A stretch of 64,000 nucleotides of DNA from Bugula neritina (lineage: Eukaryota > Bryozoa > Gymnolaemata > Cheilostomatida > Bugulidae), in the NCBI GenBank assembly GCA_964035545.1, contig OZ037767.1, forward strand, positions 11,637,081 to 11,701,080, in the 5' to 3' direction. Below, in pieces: positions 23,801 to 34,333 of the stretch. The translations under genes were made by a program, and so were the position numbers. The notes under the pieces were generated by a model. It did not search any database, was not told the DNA's origin, and saw only the letters and a program-made list of their open reading frames with translations. Positions within the stretch are counted from its first letter, which is position 1. Each line of letters starts with the position of its first letter.

Positions 23801-25503
23801 TTGCTTTGACTTACTATGACTTACTTTGACTCACTATGACTTGCTTTGACTTACTATGATTTGCTTTGACTTACTATGATTTGCTTTGACTTACTATGAT
23901 TTGCTTTGACTCACTATGATTTGCTTTGACTTACTATGACTTACTTTGACTCACTATGACTTGCTTTGACTCACTATGACTTGCTTTGACTTAGTATGAC
24001 TTGCTTTGACTTACCATGACTTGCTTTGACTCACTATGACTTGCTTTGACTTACTATGACTTGCTTTGACTTACTATGACTTGCTTTGATTTACCAAGAC
24101 TTACTTTGACATAACATAACTTGTTTTGACTAACTTTGACTTGCCCTGACTCTGTACAACTAACAGATTCAATAAACTTACACAATAAAACTTACACCTT
24201 ATTTCTAATAGTTTATAAGAAGCGCCCAAAAGCAAATACTTTTAAAACTTTCTAAGCTATACATATTAATCTACATTGTTAAAACAAGAATATAATATAT
24301 CTCAGTTGTCACAAATGTCTCTAACTCACTTCTGCATCAACAGAGAGACAGAGCAAAGAGCTCAAACTGCTGAAGAAAGTGAGGCTAAGAAATCTGCTGA
24401 GCTGGTTGAAGCTCTGAAAAAGCTGCGAGCTTTAGAGAGACAGATGGAAGAGTTGCAGAGTGGTGGTCGCGTGTCTACTCCCAAACCCGCTGCTCCACCA
24501 GCTGCAGCTGAGTATGTCTGAGCAAAATATTTAGTTTATATAACAACTGCCTCCAAGTGTGGTGATGGAGATATTTCAATTGAATTTCATACAAATTTTG
24601 GGTTGAGATTTAAGATAATCTTTTTTGCATGAATTCAACAGGCTTTGCATGGTCCATCATCTGAAACAGGGGCTTTTTAAAATTTGTCACCTCAATTTTT
24701 TAGGGGATTTTTAGAGAAATATTAAAAACTTCAATAACACAAATGAACTTTATTTGCATGTAAACTTAAACTCATTCATATATAGATGTCGTGAAAAACT
24801 TCTGACTCTTCACTTGTTTCTTTATATTCAGACTCTAATCTCTTATGTGTATTTTTTGAAGTGGGTGTTGTAATGGAGAAATTAGTTAAAATAGCCTAAG
24901 TTCCAGATGGGAATATAGCAAACAAGTCATATACTCGAGATAACCTCAACCTGTACCATAAACCTAAATTCATTAATAAAGTTGAAGGCATAAAAAACCC
25001 ACCCAGGTTTATAGTCACCATCCCCTTATGTGCAGAGTTTTTAAAGGGAGTTAAGGACTTATTCAGATTGGGCACATAAATAATTATGACTGGATGCTCT
25101 TCCTAACATCGCCAATGGGCTTTGCTGGGGTTCAAACTCATGACTCCGTGTTTACTAATTGCCAGCACTCTACCCACTATGCCACAGCACTCTACCCAAT
25201 ATGCCGCAGCTGCTCTCTAATTGAGACTATAAAAGTTTCTCCTATTGTGATCATTCCTTGAGGAACGTTTCATGCTCTCTAAATTGTGACTGTTACCTGA
25301 CAAGTGAGAACTGGACAATTCAGTGTTGTTTCCAGTTTAGGATATTCTCAAAGTGTTGCAACATTTACATAAATATTTGCAGAGATACTGCTTCACCAGG
25401 GGCAGCGGCACCTTCCTCTCTTACCAGCTCGGAAAAAACTGAAGCTACTAAAAAGAAATCTAAATCTGGACGACCAAGCTCCCAGTCTAAAAAGAAGAAA
25501 TAA
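536..25503 (+). CDS. AXDND1: AXDND1 orthologue (axonemal dynein light chain domain-containing protein 1), 3' part, 29 exons
   Basis: Exons: 536-639, 1225-1416, 1880-1942, 2423-2479, 2767-2875, 3297-3466, 3992-4084, 4353-4419, 4559-4717, 4937-5205, 7027-7108, 7366-7545, 8210-8358, 9077-9112, 10110-10204, 10555-10813, 11103-11222, 11519-11557 plus 16117-16170 (split by a transposon), 16227-16320, 16739-16929, 17606-17702, 18515-18638, 20031-20063, 21452-21549, 21927-22091, 22357-22575, 22976-23073, 24344-24511, 25383-25503. All have GT-AG borders and compatible phases, giving 1,234 residues and a TAA. The motif PDEYHIVKNKGVLGLEYHE followed by LTVFPSM is what I recognise from AXDND1, a sperm-flagellum/cilium protein carrying a p28-type axonemal dynein light chain region. 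The middle is helical and coiled coil, and the tail is low complexity with a basic end. An AATAAA lies near 25914. The exons at 9077, 10110, 10555 and 20031 are less certain. As the sequence stands, the transposon in exon 18 introduces an early stop. Confidence 0.82.
896..1195 (+). repeat. tRNA-derived SINE copy, + strand, in AXDND1 intron
   Basis: A tRNA-like head (GTGCTCTAATGGATAG as A-box region, GGTTCGAATCTC as B box) is followed by a body with the segment GATGTTAAGAAGGGCATTAA and, further on, GGGGATGG...ATAAACCTG. The same head and body order appears at 24980-25215, 30015-30235, 55622-55800, 58714-58790 and 63000-63172 on the other strand, so this is a dispersed family. Exact ends were not determined. 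Confidence 0.65.
3297..8358 (+). other. AXDND1: AXDND1 helical/coiled-coil exons 6-13
   Basis: Eight exons encode heptad-rich, charged helices, for example DLYELQRQRLEKLVAILTSE, and a stretch with conserved Trp (SWRDQMESF, IVRWIDDFKKN, IKEWAV, ISGWTECGVEVFNRH). There is no catalytic motif, which fits a structural axonemal or assembly factor. The intron 5206-7026 (1.8 kb) separates exons 10 and 11 and contains no exon I can support. Confidence 0.75.
5206..7026 (+). other. AXDND1 intron 10: short direct repeat, G tract, otherwise plain AT-rich
   Basis: The left end holds an imperfect direct repeat around 5242-5349 (units share GCTGGCATGTAGTG and CAGGTACT). A G-rich tract at about 6961-6978 lies between two copies of ATGAACTGACTTATG (near 6910 and 6983). 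Nothing else stands out. Confidence 0.5.
8791..8915. repeat. Fold-back (inverted repeat) element in AXDND1 intron 13
   Basis: The left arm 8791-8823 (starts GCTAGAAGCAGCACAAAGTT) is nearly the reverse complement of 8883-8915, with a loop of about 60 bp. Weaker matching extends a further 15-20 bp outward on each side. Transcribed, it would form a long hairpin. It may be a decayed MITE. I saw no clear target-site duplication. Confidence 0.5.
9077..10813 (+). other. AXDND1: AXDND1 exons 14-16: low-complexity linker, tentative
   Basis: Exon 14 (9077-9112) is a small acidic exon (SDTESDLLDDDE). Exon 15 (10110-10204) is Ser/Lys-rich (HSRKISFQTVKTQTDKR). Exon 16 (10555-10813) is basic and His/Ser-rich (KKPRQKKQHGKLNLHKNKSH) and would end at the modest donor CT|GTCAGT. 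Phases agree (2 to 2, 2 to 1, 1 to 2), and exon 17 starts with one base that completes the codon. However, exon 13 or 14 could also join exon 17 directly in frame, so one or more may be skipped or false. The intron 9113-10109 shows nothing else. Confidence 0.45.
11558..11745 (+). repeat. Left terminal inverted repeat of the TTAA transposon
   Basis: It pairs with 15930-16112 in reverse complement. The outer 60 bp differ at only a few positions. Between the outer and inner matching blocks, the left arm carries a small hairpin (CCACCCCTTTGAGGGTGG, about 11624-11641) that the right arm lacks. Confidence 0.85.
12291..13535 (+). CDS. THAP-domain DNA-binding protein, three exons, carried by the transposon
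   Basis: Exons 12291-12550, 13044-13202 and 13334-13535 join in phase (2, 2) to 206 residues and a TAG. AATAAA lies at 13649-13654, 114 nt downstream. The N-terminus has the THAP zinc-finger pattern: Cys-Ser-Tyr after CEAAM, then MFKWPAD, a Trp (EKWTKFV), and the closing Cys-Phe-Gln-His-Phe (RLCFQHF). The rest is basic (KKPALHRKPEKKGLQKG) with no recognised catalytic domain. THAP domains bind DNA and occur in P-element and Kolobok transposases. At 206 residues this is too short to be a complete transposase, so it may be a terminus-binding partner or a remnant. The start ATG was chosen as the first in the open exon; a second Met is 4 codons later. Confidence 0.7.
13843..13848 (-). terminator. 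Poly(A) signal AATAAA of the ballast-domain gene
   Basis: On the - strand, AATAAA lies 75 nt past the stop codon of the ballast-domain gene. Confidence 0.5.
13923..15654 (-). CDS. Stand-alone P2X7 C-terminal (ballast) domain protein, three exons, carried by the transposon
   Basis: Exons on the - strand: 15654 down to about 15457, 14447-14240 and 14146-13923. Exon 1 is acidic (MNISGSDEEYLEH) with the phrase MGYQFEPFTY. Exon 2 has the cysteine block WCTCHRCQNQPTVEQSVCCR followed by CITQHPGVQQL and AYSSYLRYH. Exon 3 has KRFCSYRFLVFWLF, RRPLPACLYDWVQATFPP and an acidic end. This order matches the P2X7 receptor intracellular ballast domain, where the cysteines bind zinc and the fold binds guanine nucleotide. 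No channel, membrane segment or signal peptide is present. Exon 2 to exon 3 joins cleanly (phase 1). Exon 1 has an in-frame TAA one codon before the best donor (CAG|GTGATA). A weaker donor 5' of the stop (ACT|GTTACT) would keep the frame. So the gene is either slightly damaged or uses the weaker site. Confidence 0.75.
15930..16112 (-). repeat. Right terminal inverted repeat of the TTAA transposon
   Basis: Reverse complement of the left end, as described for 11558-11745. It ends ...GTCAGGAATTCT directly before TTAA (16113-16116). Confidence 0.85.
16370..16475 (+). repeat. Short tandem repeat in AXDND1 intron 19
   Basis: About 6-8 imperfect copies of a 14-16 bp unit based on GATGACTCATAAGATGAC. 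It lies in the intron between exons 19 and 20. Confidence 0.6.
17780..18190 (+). repeat. Higher-order minisatellite in AXDND1 intron 21
   Basis: The basic motif is CAGTACTTAGTGTATAGTAC and variants. The phrase TAGTACACAGTACACATTGC recurs at about 17831, 17964 and 18097, so the array has a 133-bp higher-order period. Open frames across it are repeat artefacts. Confidence 0.75.
18639..20030 (+). other. AXDND1 intron 22: small tandem repeat near 19745-19850
   Basis: Mostly AT-rich sequence. A three- to four-copy repeat of about 25 bp (TACTGTACTATACTTACTTA) lies at 19745-19850. No exon is supported. Confidence 0.5.
20064..21451 (+). other. AXDND1 intron 23: no supported feature
   Basis: The region 20440-20960 is less AT-rich than its surroundings and contains several ACGTGAC/GTCACGT words in both orientations, which hint at a decayed inverted-repeat element, but I could not define its ends. 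No coding exon is supported. Confidence 0.35.
23500..24130 (+). repeat. 20-bp minisatellite, about 30 copies
   Basis: The unit is CTTACTATGACTTGCTTTGA with few substitutions (CTCACTATGAT, CTTACTTTGA). It lies wholly in AXDND1 intron 27, and the copies drift at both ends. Confidence 0.85.
24980..25215 (-). repeat. tRNA-derived SINE copy, - strand, with duplicated head
   Basis: Read on the - strand it starts GAGAGCAGCTGCGGCATA, then has the B box region (GAGTTTGAACCCC), GGCGATGTTAGGAAGAGCAT, and GGGGATGGTGACTATAAACC. Part of the A-box head is duplicated in tandem (two copies of GTGGCATAGTGGGTAGAGTG-like sequence at about 25165-25210). It belongs to the same family as 896-1195. Confidence 0.65.
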
Positions 25504-26801
<1,298 letters not shown>

Positions 26802-27968
26802 ATGGTGTACTGTCTGGTCTTTCTAGTATGGTGAGTAAACTTAACCAGCTGTATTTATTTCACTTTATTAAATTTTATCACATTATGAAGACACTGTTGT
26901 TCATTACTATTCAATACTAGTTAAAAATTCACTTAAAAATTTAGTTCTATAATATGCAGTTTATAGTTTTTTTTTTATAAAAATTAGACACATAGTTACA
27001 ATTAATCAGTGCATACTGCTTTGAACTTTGCAGCAAACACCTAGTAAAGACCTTTGAAATAAAAGGAGATAGAATGACAAGCCAAATGAAGTGTCAAATG
27101 AGACATGTGGCCTTTGTCTTCTATAAGACCAGAATTAATCAGGCTCTGCATATTCAACTGATTCAAAGACTGAATTACAATTTTGTAAATAATGCAATAA
27201 AATACGGACCTGCTGAGTCTACAGGAACAAAACTTTCAATTGCAACTCTTATAAAGCTCAATTATGGTTCTCCCCAACTCTACTCGAGTGTTACTGCAAA
27301 CAGTTTCATATTCAATAAAGAGTGTGAAGGGAAAAGTGTTAAAAATGTTGATGGAATTGAAAGAAAAAAGAAACCTAGGAACATGTTCATACCAGACCCC
27401 ATAATTCAACAAATTTACAACAATTTTCTGCAAAAGGCCATTACATACAAAAAGAAAGAAGGTACAAAAGAACAAGCCGAAGATATAACTGAAACAAGTT
27501 CAGAACAAACTGAGAGCATTTCTCGAACAAATAATGAAATCCAGCCAATGACTAACAGCCACATGGCCAAAACAAGAAAGATGCCTGCCAGAAGCATCAC
27601 TGAGATATTTTTGAACTCAGGAGCGGCAAATGAAGAACTTGAGATCAAACTAAGTGAAGATGCAAGTGACGGCGAAGTCTTTGAAATGGAAGAAGTCAGT
27701 GATTGCAGAACAGTGTATTGTAAGTGCATAACTATTTGATAAAGTTTTTCTAAAACAATTTACTTATAATAGTCAAGATATAATTAATATCTATATTATA
27801 GGTAAACAACTTAGTTGGCTGTATTGAAATTGAAATCCACTCGACTAATTATTCCTCCTTATAGATAAAAAGGAGTCTACCAGACAGCAGCCCAAAGAAC
27901 CAGAGAAGCAGACGCTAAAGACCAGAATCTGGAATATCATCATCTGTAACACATGCAAAGCTGAGTGA
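26802..27968 (+). CDS. Hypothetical 272-residue protein, three exons
   Basis: Exons 26802-26830, 27034-27719 and 27865-27968 join in phase (2, 1) and end at TGA. AATAAA follows at 27981-27986. The long exon is open for 228 codons. The first nine residues are hydrophobic (MVYCLVFLV) but too short to be a convincing signal peptide. The protein is Lys/Asn/Thr-rich. It has a possibly folded first half (HIQLIQRLNYNFVNNAIKYG, KLSIATLIKLNYGSPQLYSS), an acidic second half (EELEIKLSEDASDGEVFEME) and a C-terminal CNTCKAE. I do not recognise the family. The gene starts 1.3 kb downstream of AXDND1 on the same strand. The first exon is the weakest part; the ATG at 27074 is an alternative start. Confidence 0.5.
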
Positions 27969-30640
27969 AACAGTGGAATGAATAAACTACAATGGAAAGT
28001 AATTAATTAAAAAGCTAGTGACTCTGCAGAAATTAATTGATGACCCAGTTCACTCAAAACTACATTATCTAGATATATAGACTTAATTTGCTAGTCAAAG
28101 GTCAAGTTCAAATACTGCTGTGGAAAATATGTTATATCACAATAGCTCATAAAAGTCTTTTGTAACTTTCACAATACGTCGACATATTGTCCAGTTATTT
28201 GGTTCAAACATTATTAATGCTGAAATTTTTTGGGCTTCAATAATGCAAAATATATTTGCAAAAAAAAACAAACCAAAACTTCTTTCAAACTCTCAAATCA
28301 AGTTGGCTATAACATAAGCAGTAATAGAATTTGTAACATATTAAAACTGTGTCTGATGAATAATAACTAAATATAACCAACATTAAACTACTATAGTTAT
28401 GTGATTAACACAAATTAGTACCTGGAAATAGCTTGATTGAATAATTGCATAACTCCCAATTACCAGTTTTTTTGAAAAGATTGACCAATTTTCGGTCAAT
28501 TGTTCAATAAAACAGTGTGCTCTCAAAAAAACATATGCATGTAAATAAATTAAGTAACTTTTCCAAAAATCACAAAAAAGACAATACGCTAAAAGGCAAT
28601 ACAATCATTATTGTTAACTCTTTAACTCTATCAGCAATGACAAACTACACATTTATTACATTTACATGACCAGTAGTACTACTAGCATCAAAATAGTTAT
28701 AAATACATCACAGTAATTTGTAACATCTGTTGAAAGTGCCTGGCCATTACTTACAACTACCTATTAATTGACATTAAATAAAGAATACTATATAGTGCTA
28801 TCAAATATAACAGTTGTAAATATTGGTTGCATGCAAAATAATGCAAAATAATGTTGAATTGAATATTTTCTTGCTAATGCATAACAAAAATCTGCTTGCT
28901 GCTTGCTTAATAGTTAAAACAATTAAATTATACAATAAACAGTACTGGTTCAACATTCACACAGGGTCGCTCAACTCACTCCTTTTTAAGGTACGTTGTG
29001 CTAAAAACCTTACAGTCAAAATATGGGCTTTATCTTAGTGAGTAAAATGTTTATGAATTAAGTTTACTGGACAAAGACAGCAACATATGACCGATTTTCA
29101 TGGTGCTGGCCTTTAGATTGGCAACAAATTTTCTTAAAACCTATGATCAAAAACGAAAGTTTTGGTTCAACTAGCCCCACCTTCACCTGAAGAAAATGAT
29201 TTTTTTGGTGAAGCTATTTGAATGACAGTATTTATTAAAATGCTGCAAACATAATTATCTTTGAAAATATTAAGTAATCTCTTCAAACAGTACTAACATG
29301 CATGCATTTAAATTTAAAATTTTTTATAAACAATTTGTTATGAGTGCGTAGGCAAAACAATTGAGTTAATTCATGTTTTCCAAGAAAAAATATTATGTGT
29401 ATACTAAATAGCCTATTCACTTTATATCTAACTTATCATTAGAATTTAGCAAATTAATCAAAATTAATGCCACATTTTAAAAATATCGCTTCAAAAAACC
29501 ATATTATGCCATCAATGTAAGATGTGTAAGAGTGTGACTGTAACCATTCACTGCTGCTGACAACATATGATAGCTTTAATCAAGAGCATAAAATAAATCA
29601 ATGCATGACAACTCAAACTCACAATTATAGTTAGACTTTTGTATTACCATAATAGAAGCTCAATGTGTTATAGTCCATACGCTTTATGTCCATACCTGAA
29701 GTTAGCTATATGAATATTAGATAGAATTAGGTATTATAATTTAAAATATTGAAAATAGCATCCCAAAATATAAAATATTAATTCTTCAAAGGCCATAAAA
29801 GTTATTTATATATTTTGTAATAAAGTAAGTTACTATATTATCTTCACAGTAAGCTTTAATCTTAACCAAATTTTAACCATTAGAAACAATCTGCTGTTTG
29901 AAAACTCCAAAGGATCTAACATAATGCTGCCATGATGAAGTAGCATAGAAGTGTAGTTTCAAGTGTGGGAGTGTGCAGAAAAACTCAGCTTGGTCATATG
30001 AGCACACTCACACAAGTTTAGAGTCATCATCTCTGTAAGAAAACTCCTGATGGAAGAGGTTTGTGTTTATAAAATAGGTAGGTTAAGGACTTATTGAAAT
30101 GGGGCACATTAGCAATTGTATGACTGGACGCTCTTCCTAATATCGCTAGTGGCCTTTGTCAGGGGTTCGAACCCACGACTTCGTGTTTATCAAGCAATAA
30201 CACTTTAATTCCTAGACCACGGCTGCTACCTCAGTCATATAAAGCTGAGTATAAATTTCACCTCACTTATCATAATTTACTTAAACTATTATTAGTTTAA
30301 GTTCAAGCTTACAAATTATAGAAATGGTGGAGCATGAAAAGTCTTACCAGTATCAATGCAGTATAGCTGATTGCAATGTATTATTATGACAAAATTACAG
30401 AGTTCTTTATACTGGTTATAACTTTGAAGTTATAGCATTGTATATAATAGACTTTGCTCCTATGTTATAAGACAACTAGATAATTCAAAAGCACAATGCC
30501 ACTTGGATTATTATTGGTCTTCAATATAATACAATTGTGTAATTTAGGAGTTGTCCTTTTTCGGAAGTTAGTTAGAGACATTATAAGTCTAACGCACGCC
30601 TGCACATTGTAATACAAGAAAATACAAAGTTTCGAAACAA
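27969..30640. other. Intergenic AT-rich sequence
   Basis: No supported gene in about 2.7 kb. The only recognisable item is a SINE copy at 30015-30235. Confidence 0.5.
30015..30235 (-). repeat. tRNA-derived SINE copy, - strand
   Basis: On the - strand: head GCAGCCGTGGTCTAGGAATT, B box GGGTTCGAACCCC, body GCGATATTAGGAAGAGCGT and a tail matching other copies (CAGGAGTTTTC). It is the best-preserved B box of the family in this window. Confidence 0.65.
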
Positions 30641-30864
30641 GCTCTGTGTCTTGTTTACAGTTTATATATGGCGCGCAATTTACCTCTTGCGTTAACCGTA
30701 ACTATGGCAATTAATATTATAACCTTCAGCTGGGTTATTTTTCGAAGTGATCTAGTCCCACTCACTAGATTTTATTTCGTTTGTGTTTCGTATCTTGTGG
30801 TTTTTCTACTTTTCCTAAGCTGTTACAAGTGTAAAGGATTTTTGTATTTATAATTTAGGTTCAA

Positions 30865-31170
30865 ATGCAGTCATTCAAAGCGTTTCTGTTCTTCAATACA
30901 GTTATCCTGTTCAACTTCCAGGTCATGGTTAAACTTGAAGTTGATGCTTTGCTCACCAGTGCTAGTAGTAGCAGCAGCAGTATCACTATCAGTAGTACTC
31001 CGTCTTCTGCTACTGATTCTATTTCTGGTAATGGTATTGTAATACAGCACTTGAACAGTCGGCGAAATCTTCACCGAAAGTCTGCTGGTCAAAGCTTTAC
31101 TCAAGGTACTGGTCGTGTTACTCATAGTCATAGTGATAGTCATACTGTTAGTTTTAATAACATTAAATAG
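30865..31170 (+). CDS. Candidate short secreted Ser-rich protein (or signal-peptide exon)
   Basis: An open frame of 101 residues starts MQSFKAFLFFNTVILFNFQ, which resembles a signal peptide, continues with a Ser/Thr-rich stretch (SASSSSSSITISST) and ends at TAG with AATAAA about 33 nt later (near 31203). A donor-like CAG|GTCATG after the hydrophobic segment leaves open that only the first part is an exon, for example of a secreted protein downstream. Its phase (0) does not match the first visible exon of the mosaic gene at 43531, so I do not join them. The AG-rich 30668-30853 frame just upstream is not supported. Confidence 0.3.
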   Translation: MQSFKAFLFFNTVILFNFQVMVKLEVDALLTSASSSSSSITISSTPSSATDSISGNGIVIQHLNSRRNLHRKSAGQSFTQGTGRVTHSHSDSHTVSFNNIK

Positions 31171-31261
31171 AATAATTGTTATAAGCCTCAGGTTTAAGTA
31201 ATAATAAAATTAATTAATTACGATGATCATGGCGTAGTGAATTTGCAGTTCACTGTAAAGT

Positions 31262-31607
31262 TGTTGTGAGTTTTAGCACAATTATCAAGCGTGGATTGCC
31301 TGCGTATTTAATGTCAATTTAACTAGCAACTACTAATAGAGCTTGCGTACGATAACCTTTATTTAACTCGATAGACATAGTTATAACATCACATCAGAAT
31401 ACCACAATACATCAATCAATTATAAACACATGTTACTACTACGAGTCCCTGCTCTCAACAACACATGGTTTCTGCTAGCTAACCCGCGCACAGTCACTTG
31501 ACCGGAACCTTGCCTTCCGGTCCCTCTGATTGGATAGTAGAACATAGTTATAAGTATTCCATACAAGAGGGGACGACCCCATTATTATACTACGTAATCC
31601 CATTACA
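31262..31607 (-). repeat. 3' LTR of element 1
   Basis: 346 bp, nearly identical to 36113-36458. On the - strand it begins TGTAATGGGATTACGTAG and ends CTCACAACA. The adjacent internal sequence (GGAGGGGGCGG on the - strand, 31608-31618) is a polypurine tract for plus-strand priming. Confidence 0.92.
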
Positions 31608-32072
31608 CCGCCCCCTCCAGCAGAAAGCCCCACTTTCTGATAAAAACAAAATAGTATAATAATGCAAAATGACATAAGTAAGGAAAATCCACAAAGAAAA
31701 AGAAAAGAAATATCAAACGTACGACATATTTATAAGTAAGATAAGGAGACGGCCAACACACAGCTGGCCAGCTACAGAGAGAGAGATCTGGATCGTCACA
31801 CAGATCGGTCGTTAGCAGATCAAGCATTTACATGATCACAATGTAGTACCACGAGGATATGCAGAGTGGAATCGCCAACTTCCAGCTCTTAGTTTTGCAG
31901 GGACTGGATCCGGTGTCGTGCTTGTCGTGCCCGTAATCTACGCTTGAGGCGTCCCACTGAGCCCTTTAGTTCACTAAGGCTCATTGTAGTGCTGAGTAAG
32001 TCGGGGGCCAATTGGGTGAATTCATCCTGCAGTCGTAGGAGTCTTTCCTCAACAGTTGCTAGTCGGTTAGGC

Positions 32073-32786
32073 CTAGTTGGAGTTGGCGTCGCTTCTTCTG
32101 GAGTCTGATGCTTCCATGGGGGTGTTGTCTGGCCGAGGTATGATTGCAGCGACCGTTTTCACCATAGGGGATTTCTGACGGGCGGCTGTTAGCAGTGTAT
32201 AAAACCCGGAGGATAATGCGGCCCAGGTCAAAGCCTTCTTAACCACTGGTCTGACGGCTTCTAGATACTGGTCGTAATTGTCCGCGTCCACTACATAGCC
32301 CTCGCCTGCGAAACAGTCCATCATATGTGCCACGACGGGGTATGGGTATACGTCGTGAAATCTACACGGACAGAAGCGTAGTAGGAAGTGTGCATTCACA
32401 TGCAGCCGTAATCCTTGGTGTGAGGGAAGCTCTTCGTAACACACATGGCAGGTGTGCTGTGACCTACTCGGTCCCCAGGCTTCTTCAATTTGCCGCTCCG
32501 TCCGTCGCGACACCCATCTGTGTCTTCGACGCAGCACCGCGGGCAGTCCGTTGTCCATTTCCGGTCCGTTATCCAAGGAGGAGAGGGGGTGTAGATCTTG
32601 TGACCCAGAGATGGTCGATCGAGTGTGATCTGCAAGAGTATAACAATATAAGCGGGTACACTGAGTACAGCCGGCGTATACAGCCTGGTAGGTACTTAAC
32701 TCAATTGGACACTCGTGAGACTCAGCTAATGAATAGTTGATCGAAAACACACACTGCTGTAACAGACCGTTCAGTCTTAGAGTCAA
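32073..32786 (-). CDS. Extra zinc-finger ORF of element 1, in the position between pol and 3' LTR
   Basis: 237 codons. The middle holds a C2H2 finger (CHVCYEELPSHQGLRLHVNA, spacing Cys-2-Cys-12-His-3-His) directly followed by a second Cys/His cluster (FCPCRFHDVYPYPVVAHMMDC). The rest (AVRPVVKKALTWAALSSGFY) is helical. There is no membrane segment or signal peptide, so it is not envelope-like. The start may be further in, since the first 60 residues look unordered. Its function is unknown; a nucleic-acid-binding accessory protein is an inference. Confidence 0.6.
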   Translation of the reverse strand: MTLRLNGLLQQCVFSINYSLAESHECPIELSTYQAVYAGCTQCTRLYCYTLADHTRSTISGSQDLHPLSSLDNGPEMDNGLPAVLRRRHRWVSRRTERQIEEAWGPSRSQHTCHVCYEELPSHQGLRLHVNAHFLLRFCPCRFHDVYPYPVVAHMMDCFAGEGYVVDADNYDQYLEAVRPVVKKALTWAALSSGFYTLLTAARQKSPMVKTVAAIIPRPDNTPMEASDSRRSDANSN

Positions 32787-32944
32787 TGTGAATTCCCACC
32801 ACTAAAAATCATTACCGAGTCTCCAGCTTATTCTGTTACAGTTAAGCTGATTAATACAGTTTAGTCCTCGTACCAAAAACATAACTAACTCACCTCTCGA
32901 TTCTTGGCAAGCCATTGTGAATGAGAGTGGTATGTTTATGATTT

Positions 32945-34288
32945 CTACGTACGTCTACTCAAAGCTGTATCAATGTGATGAAAGAGCGAGCAGCGTAGTT
33001 GTGAAACGTGGCTAGGACTTATTACCTCCGGTGTATGAATCTCGTTTGAGATTCCGCCGAAGCAAAAGTTGATATTCTCGTGGTGTTCACAACTCCCACG
33101 TCTTGCTCTCTTCCCCGTACGGTACCTCGTAGGACGTTTGACCGCACCCTGAACGGCACGTGGTAAGTCCTTGAGATATGCGGGGGTTTGTCCAGAACAC
33201 CGTTTTCGAGGTGTCGTCACCAACCAAGGCGGTTTACTCACCAGTGGACAGTCACGTCTCACGGGTGGTGCCTCCAGCCAGTTTGTGACAAATGGAGCTT
33301 CCCCAGCATCTCCGTACGGAGCCCCTCTCGTGGGGGGGTTTTGCACTTCCAGGTCGGTTTCTGACCTAGGAAGTGGTGGCGGCAGCTTGCACGCTGAAGG
33401 CGGTGAGCGCACTTCCCTGAACGGGTGTGGCTTTTCCTGCCTCGCCACTGCTTTGGGTTGCATCCTGGGCGGTTTGTCGACCAGGTCAGCAGTCTCCGTC
33501 TGCCCGAGCCCTTTTGCAGTTTGCCTTCGCCGCCCCACCTGGTCAAGAGGGCGGCCGTGCTTACTGGCCCGGCAGACTCCACACTGCCGAACTCTGCGCC
33601 GTACTTCACGCTCCATGTTAGGCCAATACCACCAGAGTTGTAGTTCGGTAAGCACCTGTTGGGCTCCCCCGTGAGCCTGTTGGTGTACCTCTTCTATCAA
33701 CTCTCGGCGGATGGCGGCAGGACAGAGGGTCTTCTCCTGGTCTGGCTGGTTGTGGTTAGCGGCCAAAGATATGGTCAATAGACCATCCGGCCCGATCCGC
33801 AGTGCGTTCCAACGTCGGCAGTACAGCTGCCACTCGGCGCAGCCCTGCTTCCGTTGTTTGTCACTGGGTCGTCGCCCTTCTCGTTTTATTCGATAGACGT
33901 CGGCTACCACCCCCGGAATATGTTCCTGGAGGTGTCGTAGCTCCTTGACGCCATCGGTTGAGACGGGTTCGGCGTGGGGGTCTTGTGCCACCTCTGGGGG
34001 CATGTCAGGGTCCCCAAGATGAGGTGTAGCCTCGGTTTTGTGTAGTAACGTGGCCGTCTCTTGGCGCTTCTCGTTATCTACACAACCGGATTCTCCCCCA
34101 CGAGTCCCCTGGCCGTGTGGGGCGTGGGGTGAGGCAGTCCTTCGCCCTGGAGACGGGCTCTCTAGAGGACTTCCCATCGCGGTTTCCCGCGATGGCCTGC
34201 TGTTATCTTCTTGAACAGAATGAGTACAGCTTGGTGGAGAGGTGGGTGGTAGATTCACCGACTCCGAGGGGGAGTGGAGGCATGGCAC
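32945..34288 (-). pseudogene. Element 1 pol remnant: linker plus integrase zinc-binding remnant
   Basis: Same frame as the protease, separated from it by a TAA at 34334-34336. It is Pro/Ser-rich first, then has RRELIEEVHQQAHGGAQQVL, WYWPNMEREVRRRVRQC and GVCRASKHGRP, the HHCC zinc-binding region of gypsy integrases. After that the integrase core is deleted and the frame passes into a basic, Pro-rich tail with TPAYLKDLPRA, matching the C-terminal end of element 2 (PPSYLKDF). It stays open for 447 codons despite the large deletion. Confidence 0.65.
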
Positions 34289-34333
34289 CGAGGTCTTTCT
34301 TCTCCGTGTCAGCTGGTTAGAGCTGCGGACAGG

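Larger units (their letters stand above)
21452..25503 (+). other. AXDND1: AXDND1 C-terminal low-complexity tail, exons 24-29
   Basis: The exons encode an acidic/Ser-rich region, a perfect four-unit repeat of Gly-Thr-Glu-Ala (exon 21927-22091), a Ser/Pro-rich exon (22357-22575), then a short coiled coil (AYDALKTVQKLQVQLLETEQ and KKLRALERQMEELQSGG, exons 22976-23073 and 24344-24511), an Ala/Pro linker and a basic end (KKKSKSGRPSSQSKKKK). The introns between hold a (CA)n patch at 21615-21660, an ATT/ACT-rich array at 21700-21870, a CAAACCTTCAACCTT-type repeat at 22220-22330 and the large array at 23500-24130. Confidence 0.65.

Noticed and set aside
30668-30853. 61-codon frame with two hydrophobic segments
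   Set aside because: No homology recognised, no poly(A) signal or splice support.
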